Positions 38,128 to 48,124 of a DNA stretch of 64,000 nucleotides are shown one piece after another. Within the stretch, counting starts at the first letter, position 1; each line of letters begins with the position of its first letter. The translations under genes and the position numbers were made by a program. Origin of the DNA: Actinoplanes lutulentus. Lineage in GTDB: Bacteria > Actinomycetota > Actinomycetes > Mycobacteriales > Micromonosporaceae. The stretch spans positions 186,001-250,000 of the forward strand of contig NZ_QLMJ01000004.1 in the NCBI RefSeq assembly GCF_003259845.1, given 5' to 3'. The notes under the pieces are model-generated. The model did not search any database and had not been told where the DNA came from. It worked only from the letters and a program-made list of their open reading frames with translations.

Positions 38128-39876
38128 ATGTCCGAAGATCGGTGGAACACGGTCCTGGTGCTCGGCGGAATCCGCTCCGGCAAATCCGCGTTCGCCGAAT
38201 CCCTGGTGGCAGACGCGCCGTCGGTACGGTACGTCGCTACCGCGATCGGCGGCGAGGACGACCCTGAATGGCTGGCCCGGATCGAGGCGCACCAGCGCCG
38301 GCGTCCGCAGTCGTGGTCGACCGAGGAGACCGGACCCGACCCGACCAGGCTCACCGCGCTGCTCACCGAGGCCAAGCAGGACGAAACGCTGCTGGTCGAC
38401 GACCTGGGCGGCTGGGTCGCGGCGGTGCTGGACCCGGCCCGGCAGCCCAACGACGACGAGGCCGACGTGGCCGCGCTGGCCGAGGCGGTCCGCGGGTGTG
38501 CGGCGCGTGTCGTGCTGGTGAGTCCCGAGGTGGGTCTGTCGCTGGTGCCGGTCACGCCGATCGGGCGGGCGTTCGCTGACGCGCTGGGTGTGACGAACCA
38601 GGCACTCGCGAGCGCGTGCGACGGCGTGGCGCTTGTGGTGGCCGGGCAGACGACGTGGCTGAAGAGGGAGATCCCGGCCGAGCGTCTCGAGCCGAAGCCG
38701 GCGCAGCCGGTGGCAGCGGCCACGCCGGCCCCGCCTCCCCCGCCGGTGCGGACGCCGGTGGTCGTGACACCGGCCAAAGAAGAGCCGGCCGAAGAAGAAC
38801 CGACCGCGAATTTGAGCGCCGCTCTCTCCGGCGCCACCATGACTCTCCCGCTCATCTACTCCGGTCTCACCGAGATCGCCCCCGGCATGGACCTCCCCCT
38901 GCCCAGCAGCGACGCCGGCCCGGACGCCCGGGAACGCCTCGGCACCCTGGACCTGCCCGGCGCCGGCATCGGCGCGCTGGCCGAGGCCGTCGAGTTCGCC
39001 GCCGCCACCCAGGACACCACGACACCACGGCCGTGGTCCGCGGTCCGGGTCGTGCTGATCGCCGGCGGCCACGAGGGTGACGCCACCGCCGGAAGCGACC
39101 TGGCCGACATCGAACGCCGGGTCACCGAGGCCGAACTGGGCACCGGCCTGCTGGGCCGGCTCGCCGGTGAGGCCGGCGCGGACATCTCGGTGCTGCGTGC
39201 CGGAGCGGCCGGCGCCATGGAGGACGGCCCGGTCACCGGCGACGAGACGGTCGAAGCCTCGCTGCGTCAGGGCTGGCAGCTCGCCGACGCCGCCGCCGAC
39301 GCGGGCAAGGACGCGATCGTGCTGGCCGGCCTGGGCGCCGGCCTGGAAGCGGTCGCCACCGCGGTGCTCTCCGCCACGACCGGCGCCGAGCCGGTCGCGA
39401 TGCTGCCCCGGGTGCTGGTGCCCGGCGGCCGGTACGACGACCACGCCTGGATGGTCCGCTGCGCGGCGGTACGCGACGCCCTGCACCGCATCCGCCAGGA
39501 ACCCCGTGGCGCCAACGACATCCTGCGCGAACTCGGCGGCCCGGCCCTGGCCGTGGCGACCGGCGTGCTGCTCGGCGCGGCCGCCCGCCGCATCCCGGTG
39601 CTGCTGGACGGCCCGCTCGGCATCGCGGCCGGCCTGGTCGCCCGGGACCTGGCGAGCCAGACCCGGCACTGGTGCCTGCTGCCGGAGGCGGGCACGCTCG
39701 CGCTGGTCAAGCAGGGCGCCGACGTGCTGGGCCTGACGCCGGTGCTGCAGATCGGCCTGGACCTGGGCGAGGGTGCCAACGCTCTCGCGGTGCTGCCGGC
39801 GTTGCGTACCGCGATCGGTCTGGCCTCGATCCTTCCGGTGCACCCGGGGATGATGGCGGATCACGAGGTTGTTTGA
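38128..39876 (+). CDS. cobU: CobU (adenosylcobinamide kinase/guanylyltransferase) fused to CobT-like domain
   Basis: Residues 1-180 are CobU: P-loop GGIRSGKSAFAE, ARIEAHQRRRPQSW with the likely GMP-binding His, and VSPEVGLSLVP...LNQ-type (VTNQALASACDGVALVVAG) segments. A Pro/Ala/Glu linker (about 185-225) leads to a 350-residue CobT-like domain (nicotinate-nucleotide:DMB phosphoribosyltransferase) that ends with the family glutamate in LGLTPVLQIGLDLGEGANAL. But the usual GEMGIGNTT loop reads GLGAGLEAV, and the GDHG-type loop reads AGGHEGD. So CobU is probably active, while CobT activity is doubtful. M. tuberculosis has a free cobT at this place. It overlaps cobS by 8 nt. Confidence 0.88.
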   Translation: MSEDRWNTVLVLGGIRSGKSAFAESLVADAPSVRYVATAIGGEDDPEWLARIEAHQRRRPQSWSTEETGPDPTRLTALLTEAKQDETLLVDDLGGWVAAVLDPARQPNDDEADVAALAEAVRGCAARVVLVSPEVGLSLVPVTPIGRAFADALGVTNQALASACDGVALVVAGQTTWLKREIPAERLEPKPAQPVAAATPAPPPPPVRTPVVVTPAKEEPAEEEPTANLSAALSGATMTLPLIYSGLTEIAPGMDLPLPSSDAGPDARERLGTLDLPGAGIGALAEAVEFAAATQDTTTPRPWSAVRVVLIAGGHEGDATAGSDLADIERRVTEAELGTGLLGRLAGEAGADISVLRAGAAGAMEDGPVTGDETVEASLRQGWQLADAAADAGKDAIVLAGLGAGLEAVATAVLSATTGAEPVAMLPRVLVPGGRYDDHAWMVRCAAVRDALHRIRQEPRGANDILRELGGPALAVATGVLLGAAARRIPVLLDGPLGIAAGLVARDLASQTRHWCLLPEAGTLALVKQGADVLGLTPVLQIGLDLGEGANALAVLPALRTAIGLASILPVHPGMMADHEVV

Positions 39877-40603
39877 CGGGCTCCGGCTCGCGATCACCAC
39901 GCTGACCGTTCTGCCGCTGCGGGCCAGTCGCTGGGACCGCCCCACAGCCGCCGTGGCGATGTCGCTGGCCCCTCTGGTGGGCGCGATGATCGGCGTGGCT
40001 CTCGCGGGCGTCTCCGAGGGTCTCCGGGCGCTCGGATCGCCCGCTCTGGTCGCGGCCGGCGTGACGGTCGCGGCCGGCGCGCTGCTGACCCGCGGGCTGC
40101 ACCTGGACGGCCTGGCCGACACGGTGGACGCGCTGGGGTCCTATCGCTCCGGCGATAAAGCCCTAGAAATCATGAAAAAAGCAGACATCGGACCGTTCGG
40201 CGTGGCGGCGGTCGCGACCACCCTGCTGATTCAGGCCGCCGCGCTCACCGAAGCCGGCGCCCTCGCCGTCATCACCGCCTGGGCCACCGGCCGCCTCGCC
40301 ATCACGGTCGCCTGCCGCAAGGGAGTGGAAGCCGCCCGCCCGGAAGGCCTGGGCGCCATGGTCGCGTCCACTGTGCCGCTCCCGGTGGTCCTGACGGCCG
40401 CGGCCGCCGTCGCCGCTCTCGCGACTGCCGCGACACCGGGCCGTCCCTGGCAGGGGCCCCTCGCCGTCGCCGCCGCACTCACCGTCGTGGTCCTTCTCGT
40501 GCGCCATTGTGTACGCCGATTCGGCGGCATCACCGGCGACGTCCTCGGAGCAGCAGTCGAGTCAGCCACGACGGTGGCCCTGATCGCCCTGACCCTGGGC
40601 TGA
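39869..40603 (+). CDS. cobS: adenosylcobinamide-GDP ribazoletransferase (cobalamin synthase)
   Basis: CobS joins adenosylcobinamide-GDP and alpha-ribazole at the membrane, the last step of the lower ligand pathway. The 244-residue protein starts with a short LRLAITTLTVLPL helix, has the RGLHLDGLADTVDALGS motif with conserved Asp residues (magnesium binding) and DIGPFGVAAVATTLLIQ, and ends with GGITGDVLGAAVE. About six helices are expected. It starts with TTG at 39869, overlapping cobU, which indicates coupled translation. Confidence 0.95.
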   Translation: MFDGLRLAITTLTVLPLRASRWDRPTAAVAMSLAPLVGAMIGVALAGVSEGLRALGSPALVAAGVTVAAGALLTRGLHLDGLADTVDALGSYRSGDKALEIMKKADIGPFGVAAVATTLLIQAAALTEAGALAVITAWATGRLAITVACRKGVEAARPEGLGAMVASTVPLPVVLTAAAAVAALATAATPGRPWQGPLAVAAALTVVVLLVRHCVRRFGGITGDVLGAAVESATTVALIALTLG

Positions 40604-40605
40604 AA

Positions 40606-41697
40606 TCAGCGGACCGACGGGGTCACGAACGGCAGCTTGACCAGCTTGGCCTCGACGCGGCGGCCGCGGATGTCGATCTCGACGACGTCGCCCTCGGTCA
40701 GGCCGGCCGACGTGTCGAGCAGCGCCAGGGCGATGCCCACCTTCTTCGTCGGCGAGAACGTGCCGCTGGTGGTCTCACCCAGGTCGCGCTCCCCCGCGTA
40801 CACATGCATGTGACCGCGCGGGATCCCGCGGCCGGTGATCTCCAAACCGGTGAGCCGGCGGCGGGGTCCGGCGGCTTTCTCCGCGATGAGCGCGTCCCGG
40901 CCCCAGAAGGCGGGCTTGGTCCAGCCGACTGCCCAGCCGGAGCGGGCCTGCACCGGGGAGATCTCCAGGGAGAGTTCCTGGCCGTGCAGCGGGTAACCCA
41001 TCTCGGTCCGCAGCGTGTCGCGGGCGCCGAGGCCGCAGGGGCGCACGCCGGCGTCGATCAGCGCGTCCCAGACCGCGACGGCGTCGTCCCAGCCGACCAC
41101 CAGCTCGTAACCGTGCTCGCCGGTGTATCCGGTGCGGCAGACGATCAGCTCGGCGCCGTTGAGCGTGGCGGTCTCGAACGACATGTAGTCGTGCGCGGTC
41201 GGCAGGCCGAGTTTCGCGAGGACCTCGGCGGACTGCGGGCCCTGCACGGCCAGGACCGCGTGCGAGCGGTGCTCGTCGGTGACCGTGATGCCGTCCGGCG
41301 CGGCCTCGACGAGGCGGCGGACGACCTCGGCCGTGTTCGCCGCGTTCGGGATCAGGAAGACGTGGTCGTCGCCGTACAGGTACGCGATCAGGTCGTCCAC
41401 CACGCCGCCGGAGGAGTCGCAGCAGAGCGTGTACTGCGCCTGGCCGGGCTGGATGCGGCCCAGGTCGTTGGTGAGGCAGGAGTTCACGAAATCGGCTGCG
41501 CCGGCGCCGCGTACCTGGGCCTTGCCGAGGTGGGAGACGTCGAAGACACCGACGCCTTCGCGGACCGCGGCGTGCTCGCGCAGAACGCCGCCGCCGGCGT
41601 ATTCGAGCGGCATGTCCCAGCCGCCGAAGGCGGCGAACTTCGCGCCCAGCGCGGCGTGGCGTTCGTGCAGCGGAGAGTGGAGAAGCTCGGCAGACAT
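40606..41697 (-). CDS. gcvT: glycine cleavage system T protein (aminomethyltransferase)
   Basis: GcvT transfers the methylene group from aminomethyl-lipoyl GcvH to tetrahydrofolate. The 363-residue protein has [63 protein letters not shown], and a C-terminal barrel ending [17 protein letters not shown]. gcvH and gcvP are not in the window. The start is the ATG at 41697 behind a -10-like TAAGTT, so its mRNA is probably leaderless; no glycine riboswitch is seen. M. tuberculosis Rv2211c has the same position. Confidence 0.96.
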   Translation of the reverse strand: MSAELLHSPLHERHAALGAKFAAFGGWDMPLEYAGGGVLREHAAVREGVGVFDVSHLGKAQVRGAGAADFVNSCLTNDLGRIQPGQAQYTLCCDSSGGVVDDLIAYLYGDDHVFLIPNAANTAEVVRRLVEAAPDGITVTDEHRSHAVLAVQGPQSAEVLAKLGLPTAHDYMSFETATLNGAELIVCRTGYTGEHGYELVVGWDDAVAVWDALIDAGVRPCGLGARDTLRTEMGYPLHGQELSLEISPVQARSGWAVGWTKPAFWGRDALIAEKAAGPRRRLTGLEITGRGIPRGHMHVYAGERDLGETTSGTFSPTKKVGIALALLDTSAGLTEGDVVEIDIRGRRVEAKLVKLPFVTPSVR

Positions 41698-41704
41698 GAG
41701 ACTC

Positions 41705-41710
41705 AACTTA
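41705..41710 (-). promoter_or_regulatory. -10-like TAAGTT before gcvT (leaderless type)
   Basis: On the minus strand TAAGTT ends 7 nt before the ATG at 41697, with GAGTCTC between, and there is no separate ribosome site at the usual distance. Confidence 0.5.
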
Positions 41711-41818
41711 CCGGTGACCTTGGGGCTGGTTAGAGTCGCGGGGACAGCTACTTGCTTTCCCACCAGCCGGGAGCGCGCCCACCGGTGGCGCCCGGCCCCG
41801 ACGTCCCGGAGTGCCCGA

Positions 41819-43348
41819 GTGACCCAGCCCAGCCTCAGCCTGGTCGACACCGACCCGGCCGAATTGGCGGTCGATGCCATCGTCATCGGCCTGCACAGCC
41901 AGCCCGAGGAGGACGGCGCGCTGCTGCCCGCCGCCGGCGCCGAGAGCATCGCCGCGGCGTTCGACGGCAAGCTGACCGCGACGCTGGCTCTGCTCGGCGC
42001 GAGCGGCGCCCCCGGTGAGGTGACGAAGCTCGCCACGCTCGGCACGGTCGCCGCGCCCCTGCTGATCGCCGTCGGCCTCGGCAACGAGCCGACCGGCCCC
42101 GCCCCCGACCTGGAGACCCTGCGTCGCGGCGCCGGCGCTGCGGTCCGCGCGCTCGCCGGCAGCGGTACGGTCGCGCTGGCCCTGCCGTCCGCCGACGAGG
42201 ACGCCGCGCCGGTGCTGCGCGCCGTGCTGGAAGGCGCGCTGCTCGGCGGATACCGGTTCGCCGGTTACAAGACGAAGCCGCAGAAGAACCGCCGCGACCC
42301 GGTCGCCGCGCTCCAGGTGCAGGTGCCGGACGCGTCCGACGAGACCGCGCTCGCCGAGGTACGCCGCGCCGAGGTGGTCGCCCGCGCCGTGCGGCTGACC
42401 CGCGACTGGGTCAACGAGCCGCCGAACGTACTGCGCCCGGCCGACTTCGCCGACCGTGTCGTCGCCGAGGCCGAGGGCACCGGCCTGGAGGTCGAGGTCC
42501 TCGACTTCGAGCAGCTCAAGGCCGGCGGTTACGGCGGCATCGTGGCGGTCGGCCAGGGTTCCGAGGCCCCGCCGCGGCTGGTGAAGCTCACCTACACGCC
42601 GGAGGGCGTCACCGACCCGAAGCGGGTCGCGCTGGTCGGCAAGGGCATCACGTTCGACACCGGCGGCGTCAGCATCAAGCCGTCGGCCGGCATGTGGGAG
42701 ATGAAGTCCGACATGGCCGGTGCGGCCGCCGTCGCCTCCGCGCTGCTCGCGATCGCCGCGATCAAGCCGGGCGTCGCGGTCTCCGGTTATCTCGCGATCG
42801 CCGAGAACATGCCGTCCGGGTCGGCGTACCGGCCGGGTGACGTGATCACGATGTTCAACGGCAAGCGGGTCGAGGTCTTCAACACCGACGCCGAGGGCCG
42901 GATGGTGCTCGGTGACGCGATGGCGCGGGCCTGCGCCGACGGCACCGATTACCTGTTCGAGGCGTCCACTCTGACCGGCGGGCAGGTGATCTCGCTGGGC
43001 AAGCGGATCTCCGGCCTGATGGGTTCGGACGAGGCGACCGCGCTGGTCGAGGCGGCCGGCGCGGCGGTCGGCGAGCCGGCGTGGCGGATGCCGCTGCCGG
43101 ACGACGTCCGCAAGGGCATGGAGTCGGAGATCGCCGACATCTGCCAGACGAACGCGAACCTGGACCGGGCCGGCCACATGCTCCAGGGCGGCGTGTTCCT
43201 GCGGGAGTTCGTCACCGAGGGTGTCGAGTGGGCGCACATCGACATCGCCGGCCCGAGCTATCACACCGGTGAGCCGAACGGTTACTGGACGAAGGGCGGC
43301 ACCGGCGTGCCGATCCGCACGTTCCTCCAGCTCATCGACGAGCTCTAG
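41819..43348 (+). CDS. pepA: leucyl aminopeptidase
   Basis: An M17 aminopeptidase of 509 residues. The two-zinc active site is intact in the C-terminal domain: [17 protein letters not shown] with Lys and Asp, KSDMAGAA with Asp, and the signature [10 protein letters not shown]. The N-terminal 170 residues form the regulatory domain. It frees N-terminal amino acids from peptides in the cytoplasm. The GTG at 41819 is chosen because GGAG lies 7 nt upstream; the long in-frame extension before it overlaps gcvT on the other strand. Its stop shares the CTAG tetramer with the next convergent gene. M. tuberculosis Rv2213 (pepB) is the syntenic match. Confidence 0.96.
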   Translation: MTQPSLSLVDTDPAELAVDAIVIGLHSQPEEDGALLPAAGAESIAAAFDGKLTATLALLGASGAPGEVTKLATLGTVAAPLLIAVGLGNEPTGPAPDLETLRRGAGAAVRALAGSGTVALALPSADEDAAPVLRAVLEGALLGGYRFAGYKTKPQKNRRDPVAALQVQVPDASDETALAEVRRAEVVARAVRLTRDWVNEPPNVLRPADFADRVVAEAEGTGLEVEVLDFEQLKAGGYGGIVAVGQGSEAPPRLVKLTYTPEGVTDPKRVALVGKGITFDTGGVSIKPSAGMWEMKSDMAGAAAVASALLAIAAIKPGVAVSGYLAIAENMPSGSAYRPGDVITMFNGKRVEVFNTDAEGRMVLGDAMARACADGTDYLFEASTLTGGQVISLGKRISGLMGSDEATALVEAAGAAVGEPAWRMPLPDDVRKGMESEIADICQTNANLDRAGHMLQGGVFLREFVTEGVEWAHIDIAGPSYHTGEPNGYWTKGGTGVPIRTFLQLIDEL

Positions 43349-43659
43349 AGACGTTTCTGCCGCTCGTTGTAATCACGCATCCGCTGCGGGTAGCCCATCA
43401 GCTTGACGTCGTAGATCGGCATCGAGAGCTGGTGGGCGAACCGCCGGGCGATCTCCGGTGATTCGATCCGGCGCCGGGTCCACTCGCCGTCGTGTGCGAC
43501 AAGCAACACGGTGGTCTCGGTCACTGTGGTCTGCGGTTCGATGAATGCCTCAACACCGCGCCTGGAGCGTACGAATTCCGTAAGATGTTGCAGATCTGCC
43601 TGGTTCACCGGCCGGCCGCTGGGGCCACCGGAACTCCGACGTCGCCGAAACCAAGCCAC
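43345..43659 (-). CDS. conserved hypothetical protein (104 aa)
   Basis: The product begins AWFRRRRSSGGPSGRPV and continues HLTEFVRSRRGVEAFIEPQTTVTETTVLLVAHDGEWTRRRI, ending with MPIYDVKLMGYPQRMRDYNERQ. It has a mixed alpha/beta look and no membrane span. I recall similar short proteins between pepA and lpd in Streptomyces, but no function. The GTG at 43659 has a strong GGGGAGG just upstream. Longer frames run over the lpd gene. It shares a palindromic stop tetramer with pepA. Confidence 0.8.
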   Translation of the reverse strand: MAWFRRRRSSGGPSGRPVNQADLQHLTEFVRSRRGVEAFIEPQTTVTETTVLLVAHDGEWTRRRIESPEIARRFAHQLSMPIYDVKLMGYPQRMRDYNERQKRL

Positions 43660-43822
43660 TGTGCCTCCCCGCGTACGATCCGCCAAGCGTACGGCGACGC
43701 GCCGAGTCCAGGGGCACCTGACTGCATTGACCGGGTCCGCAAGTGACAAGATGTCAGTGACGGGACTGTGACCGTTTCCATTGTGTGACCCACACGGAGA
43801 CGATGCGACCACTGGAGTCAAC

Positions 43823-45214
43823 GTGAGCCAGCCCAACGGCGAAACCTTCGACATCGTCATTCTCGGCGCCGGTAGCGGTGGGTACGCGGCCGCGTTGCGT
43901 GCGGCCGAGCTCAACCTCTCGGTAGCCCTGATCGACAAGTCCGAACTGGGCGGCACCTGCCTGCACCGCGGTTGCATCCCGACCAAGGCGCTGCTGCACG
44001 CCGCCGAGATCGCGGACCAGACTCGCGAGAGCGAGCAGTTCGGCGTCAAGGCAGATCTTGTCGGCATCGACATGGCCGGGGTGAACGCGTACAAGGACGG
44101 CGTCGTCAGCCGCCTCTACAAGGGCCTCACCGGCCTCCTCGGCCACAACAAGAACATCACGGTCGTCGCCGGCGAGGGCAAGCTCGTCAGCAAGGACACC
44201 GTGGAGGTTGCCGGCCAGCGCTACACCGGACGCAACATCATCCTCGGCACCGGCTCGTACTCGCGCTCGCTGCCCGGCCTCGAGGTCGACGGCAAGCGGG
44301 TGCTCACCAGCGAGCACGCTCTGAAGCTGGACCGCGTACCGGCCTCGGCGATCGTGCTGGGCGGCGGCGTGATCGGCGTCGAGTTCGCCAGCGTCTGGAA
44401 GTCGTTCGGCGCCGACGTCACCATCATCGAGGCCCTGCCCCGACTGGTCGCCGCCGAGGACGAGGAGATCTCGAAGCAGGTCGAGCGCGCCTTCCGGAAG
44501 CGCAAGATCAACTTCAAGGTCGGCAAGCCGTTCGAGAAGGTCGAGAACACCGAGAACGGTGTCAAGGTGACCATCGCCGGCGGCGAGACCATCGAGGCCG
44601 AGGTCCTTCTGGTCGCGGTCGGCCGCGGCCCGGTCACCGCCAACCTCGGGTACGAGCAGCAGGGCATCACCCTCGATCGCGGCTTCGTGATCGTCGACGA
44701 GCGTCTGCGCACCGGCGTCGGCAACATCTACGCCGTCGGCGACATCGTCCCCGGTCTGCAGCTCGCGCACCGCGGCTTCCAGCAGGGCATCTTCGTCGCC
44801 GAGGAGATCGCCGGTCTGAACCCGGCCGTGATCGACGAGGCCGGCATCCCGCGCGTCACCTACTCCGACCCCGAGGTGGCCTCGATGGGCCTCACCGAGG
44901 CGAAGGCCAAGGAGAAGTACGGCGCCGACAAGATCTCGTCGTACAACTACAACCTCGGCGGCAACGGCAAGAGCCAGATCCTGAAGACCGCGGGCTTCGT
45001 GAAGCTGGTCCGGGTCAACGAGGGCCCGGTCGTCGGCATCCACATGGTCGGCGCCCGGATGGGTGAACTCGTCGGCGAGGCGCAGCTCATCTACAACTGG
45101 GAGGCCTTCCCCGAGGAGGTCGCCCAGCTCGTACACGCCCACCCGACGCAGAACGAGGCGCTGGGCGAGGCCTTCCTCGCGCTCGCGGGCAAGCCCCTGC
45201 ACGCGCACAGCTGA
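43823..45214 (+). CDS. lpd: dihydrolipoamide dehydrogenase (E3)
   Basis: E3 reoxidises dihydrolipoamide of 2-oxoacid dehydrogenases and passes electrons to NAD. The 463-residue protein has VILGAGSGGYAAALRAAEL (FAD-binding), GGTCLHRGCIPTKALLH with the redox disulfide, VLGGGVIGVEFASVW for NAD, a GDIVPGLQLAHRG FAD segment and a C-terminal dimer helix with the HAHPTQNEA His-Glu pair. The GTG at 43823 with GGAG upstream is the start. It lies 36 nt before the E2 gene. Together with lipB and lipA the cluster supplies and uses lipoate. Confidence 0.97.
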   Translation: MSQPNGETFDIVILGAGSGGYAAALRAAELNLSVALIDKSELGGTCLHRGCIPTKALLHAAEIADQTRESEQFGVKADLVGIDMAGVNAYKDGVVSRLYKGLTGLLGHNKNITVVAGEGKLVSKDTVEVAGQRYTGRNIILGTGSYSRSLPGLEVDGKRVLTSEHALKLDRVPASAIVLGGGVIGVEFASVWKSFGADVTIIEALPRLVAAEDEEISKQVERAFRKRKINFKVGKPFEKVENTENGVKVTIAGGETIEAEVLLVAVGRGPVTANLGYEQQGITLDRGFVIVDERLRTGVGNIYAVGDIVPGLQLAHRGFQQGIFVAEEIAGLNPAVIDEAGIPRVTYSDPEVASMGLTEAKAKEKYGADKISSYNYNLGGNGKSQILKTAGFVKLVRVNEGPVVGIHMVGARMGELVGEAQLIYNWEAFPEEVAQLVHAHPTQNEALGEAFLALAGKPLHAHS

Positions 45215-45250
45215 TCTGCACGTTCATCGCGTTAAGGAGTTTGGGGAAAA

Positions 45251-47059
45251 ATGCCGGTATCGGTAACCATGCCGCGGCTGGGAGAGAGTGTCACCGAGGG
45301 CACCGTCACCCGCTGGCTCAAGCAGGAGGGCGAGCGGGTCGAGGCGGACGAGCCGCTGCTCGAGGTCTCCACCGACAAGGTCGACACCGAGATCCCGTCG
45401 CCAGCGGCGGGCGTGCTGACCCGGATCGTGGTGGGCGAGGACGAGACCGCCGACGTCGGCAGCGAGCTCGCTGTCATCGCCGGTGACGGCGAGGACGCCG
45501 GCGAAGCCGCTCCCGCCCCGGCCCAGCAGGAAGAGGCCGAGCCGGAGCCCGAGCCCGCTGCTCTCGACACCCCGTCGACCGAGAAGCCGGTCGAGGAGGA
45601 GGCCTCCGCCCCGCAGACGGCGGCCCCGTCCGGTGGTTCCGCCGAGGGCACCGCGGTCAAGATGCCCGCACTCGGTGAGAGCGTCACCGAGGGCACCGTG
45701 ACCCGCTGGCTCAAGCAGGTCGGCGAAACCATCGAGGTCGACGAGCCGCTGCTCGAGGTCTCCACCGACAAGGTCGACACCGAGATCCCGTCGCCCGTCG
45801 CCGGCACCGTCCTGGAGATCAAGGTCGCCGAGGACGAGACCGCCGACGTCGGCGCCGAGCTCGCCATCATCGGTACGCCGGGCTCCGCGCCCGCCGCCGA
45901 GACGAAGCCCGAGCCGAAGCCCGAGCCCAAGGCGGAGCCGAAGCCCGAGCCCAAGCAGGAGGCGCCGGCGCAGCCCGCACCTCAGCCGCGGATCGAGTCG
46001 GCCCCGGCACCGCAGCTGGCTCCGGCCGCCGAGGCCAAGCCGGCCACCCCGGCCCCGTCCCAGCCGGCCGCTCCGGCCGCCGAGACGGTCAAGTCGAACG
46101 GCGCCGGCGACGCCGGTTACGTGACGCCGCTGGTCCGCAAGCTGGCCGCCGAGAAGGGCGTGGACCTGTCCTCGCTCGCCGGCACCGGTGTCGGTGGCCG
46201 CATCCGCAAGCAGGACGTGCTGGACGCCGCTGAGAAGGCCGCTGCCGCCAAGGCCGCTGCCGCCGCTCCGGCGCCCGCTGCCACCCCGGCCGCTGCCCCC
46301 GCCAAGGCCGCTCCGGCCAAGGCGGAGCCCAGCCCGCTGCGTGGCCGCACCGAGAAGCTGACCCGCATCCGCGCCACGATCGCCCGGCGCATGGTCGAGT
46401 CGCTGCAGGTCTCGGCGCAGCTCACCACGGTCGTCGAGGTGGACGTCACCAAGATCGCCAACCTGCGGAACAAGGCGAAGGCCGACTTCCAGGCCAAGCA
46501 CGGCGTGAAGCTCACCTTCCTGCCGTTCTTCGCCCTGGCCACGGTCGAGGCGCTGCAGCAGCACCCGGTGGTCAACTCCTCGATCGACGTCGAGGCCGGC
46601 ACGGTCACCTACCACGGCTCGGAGCACCTGGGCATCGCGGTGGACGCGCCGAAGGGCCTGGTCGTCCCGGTCATCAAGGAAGCCGGCGACCTGAACCTGG
46701 CCGGGCTGTCCAAGCGGATCGCGGACCTCGCGGACCGGACCCGCAACAACAAGATCGGCCCGGACGAGATCGGCGGCGGCACCTTCACGCTGACCAACAC
46801 CGGCAGCCGGGGTGCGCTCTTCGACACCCCGATCATCAACCAGCCGCAGGTCGGCATCCTCGGCCTCGGCGCGGTCGTCAAGCGCCCGGTGATCGTGAAC
46901 GACCCGGAGCTCGGCGAGATCATCGCGCCGCGCTCGATGGTCTACCTCGCGCTCAGCTACGACCACCGGATCGTGGACGGCGCGGACGCGGCCCGCTTCC
47001 TCGGCACGCTCAAGGAGCGGCTGGAAGGCGGCCACTTCGAGGCCGATCTCGGTCTGTAA
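45251..47059 (+). CDS. sucB: 2-oxoacid dehydrogenase E2 with two lipoyl domains
   Basis: Two lipoyl domains lie at about residues 1-75 and 136-210, each with the lysine in [12 protein letters not shown]. They are separated by Ala/Pro/Glu-rich linkers. Next come a peripheral-subunit binding domain (about 293-328: [32 protein letters not shown]) and the acyltransferase core ending [15 protein letters not shown] with the catalytic His and Asp. At 602 residues it matches the actinobacterial protein called DlaT/SucB in M. tuberculosis (Rv2215). Pyruvate or 2-oxoglutarate as substrate cannot be decided from the sequence; in M. tuberculosis DlaT serves pyruvate dehydrogenase. Confidence 0.93.
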   Translation: MPVSVTMPRLGESVTEGTVTRWLKQEGERVEADEPLLEVSTDKVDTEIPSPAAGVLTRIVVGEDETADVGSELAVIAGDGEDAGEAAPAPAQQEEAEPEPEPAALDTPSTEKPVEEEASAPQTAAPSGGSAEGTAVKMPALGESVTEGTVTRWLKQVGETIEVDEPLLEVSTDKVDTEIPSPVAGTVLEIKVAEDETADVGAELAIIGTPGSAPAAETKPEPKPEPKAEPKPEPKQEAPAQPAPQPRIESAPAPQLAPAAEAKPATPAPSQPAAPAAETVKSNGAGDAGYVTPLVRKLAAEKGVDLSSLAGTGVGGRIRKQDVLDAAEKAAAAKAAAAAPAPAATPAAAPAKAAPAKAEPSPLRGRTEKLTRIRATIARRMVESLQVSAQLTTVVEVDVTKIANLRNKAKADFQAKHGVKLTFLPFFALATVEALQQHPVVNSSIDVEAGTVTYHGSEHLGIAVDAPKGLVVPVIKEAGDLNLAGLSKRIADLADRTRNNKIGPDEIGGGTFTLTNTGSRGALFDTPIINQPQVGILGLGAVVKRPVIVNDPELGEIIAPRSMVYLALSYDHRIVDGADAARFLGTLKERLEGGHFEADLGL

Positions 47060-47071
47060 ACAGCACGTGTG

Positions 47072-47110
47072 ACCGGGGGCATACCGAAAGGTGTGCCCCC
47101 GGTTTGTTTT
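47072..47110 (+). terminator. Rho-independent terminator after the E2 gene
   Basis: ACCGGGGGCA (47072-47081) pairs with TGCCCCCGGT (47094-47103), with further pairing inward, followed by TTGTTTT. Confidence 0.9.
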
Positions 47111-47142
47111 GCGGTGAGAGATCTTCGGGAAAGAATCAGCAC

Positions 47143-48060
47143 ATGCGGATCGTCATGGCGGGTGCCTCAGGCTTCCTCGGCACCAGGCTCGTGGACCGGC
47201 TGCGCCAGAGCGGCCACGACATCACCCGGTTGGTACGCCGACCGACCCAACGTCCCGACGAGGCCACCTGGGACCCAGCGCAGGGCCGGCTGGACCTCTC
47301 GGTGCTGGCCGGCGCCGACGCGGTGATCAACCTGGCCGGGGCGAACATCGGCGACCACCGCTGGACAGCGCGCTACAAGCGGGTCCTGCGCGACAGCCGG
47401 CTCAACACCACCGGCACCATCGCGCGCGCCCTGACACAGCTTCCGGAGGCCGATCGCCCCCGCACCCTGCTCCAGTCCTCCGCCACCGGCTGGTACGGCG
47501 AGACGGGCGAACAGGCGGTCACCGAGGACGCCTCGGCCGGTTCCACGTTCCTGGCCGACCTGTGCCGGGTCTGGGAAGCCGCCGCCCGTCCCGCCGAGGA
47601 CGCCGGTGTCCGGGTGGTGCTGCTGCGTACCGCGCCGGCGATCGATGCGGGCGGCTCGCTGATCAAGCCGCTGCTGCTGCCGTTCAAGATGGGCGCGGGC
47701 GCCCGGATCGGCGGCGGACAGCAGTGGATGGCCTGGGTGGCGCTCGCCGACTGGCTCAACGCGGCCGAGTTCCTGCTGGAGCGTGAGGACGTGGCCGGCC
47801 CGGTCAACATCGTCGCGCCCAACCCGGTCCGCAACATCGACTTCACCAAGGCCTTCGCCCGGACGCTGAACCGGCCGGCCCTGCTGGCGGTGCCCGGCCC
47901 GGCGCTGGACCTGGTTCTCGGCGAGCTCGCCGGTGAGGCTCAGCGCAGCCAGCGGATCCTGCCGGGAGTGCTGTCCGGCGCCGGTTTCGCGTGGGCGTAC
48001 CCGACGATCGAGGGTGCTCTGTCGGCCGCGCTGCGACCCGATCACGCAACGGTTACCTGA
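47143..48060 (+). CDS. SDR-type nucleotide-sugar epimerase family protein (DUF1731)
   Basis: A 305-residue extended SDR. The N-terminal VMAGASGFLGTRLVDRLRQ is a GxxGxxG-type NAD(P)-binding loop, and INLAGANIGDHRW follows the pattern of the TIGR01777 family. The C-terminal domain contains PGVLSGAGFAWAYPTIEGAL (DUF1731). In this group the YxxxK-type active site is poorly conserved: SSATGWYGE marks where the Tyr lies. Function is unknown. M. tuberculosis Rv2216 lies in the same place after dlaT. The ATG at 47143 is behind a terminator, so it has its own promoter. Confidence 0.9.
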   Translation: MRIVMAGASGFLGTRLVDRLRQSGHDITRLVRRPTQRPDEATWDPAQGRLDLSVLAGADAVINLAGANIGDHRWTARYKRVLRDSRLNTTGTIARALTQLPEADRPRTLLQSSATGWYGETGEQAVTEDASAGSTFLADLCRVWEAAARPAEDAGVRVVLLRTAPAIDAGGSLIKPLLLPFKMGAGARIGGGQQWMAWVALADWLNAAEFLLEREDVAGPVNIVAPNPVRNIDFTKAFARTLNRPALLAVPGPALDLVLGELAGEAQRSQRILPGVLSGAGFAWAYPTIEGALSAALRPDHATVT

Positions 48061-48111
48061 GCGTTGGCCATGAAGGCAGTGATGGCCCCCTGATTGCGGG
48101 GTCGCTCTTGC

Positions 48112-48117
48112 TAACCT
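48112..48117 (+). promoter_or_regulatory. -10-like TAACCT before the polytopic membrane protein gene (leaderless type)
   Basis: TAACCT ends 7 nt before the ATG at 48125, without a ribosome site between. Confidence 0.5.
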
Positions 48118-48124
48118 GCCGCTG

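Noticed and set aside
40606-41818. Glycine riboswitch upstream of gcvT
   Set aside because: The start codon lies 7 nt after a -10-like hexamer, leaving no leader, and no tandem aptamer is visible in the short divergent gap.
44221-47035. Minus-strand frames opposite lpd and the E2 gene
   Set aside because: Gly/Leu/Arg-rich mirror frames of conserved enzymes; the plus strand explains the sequence fully.
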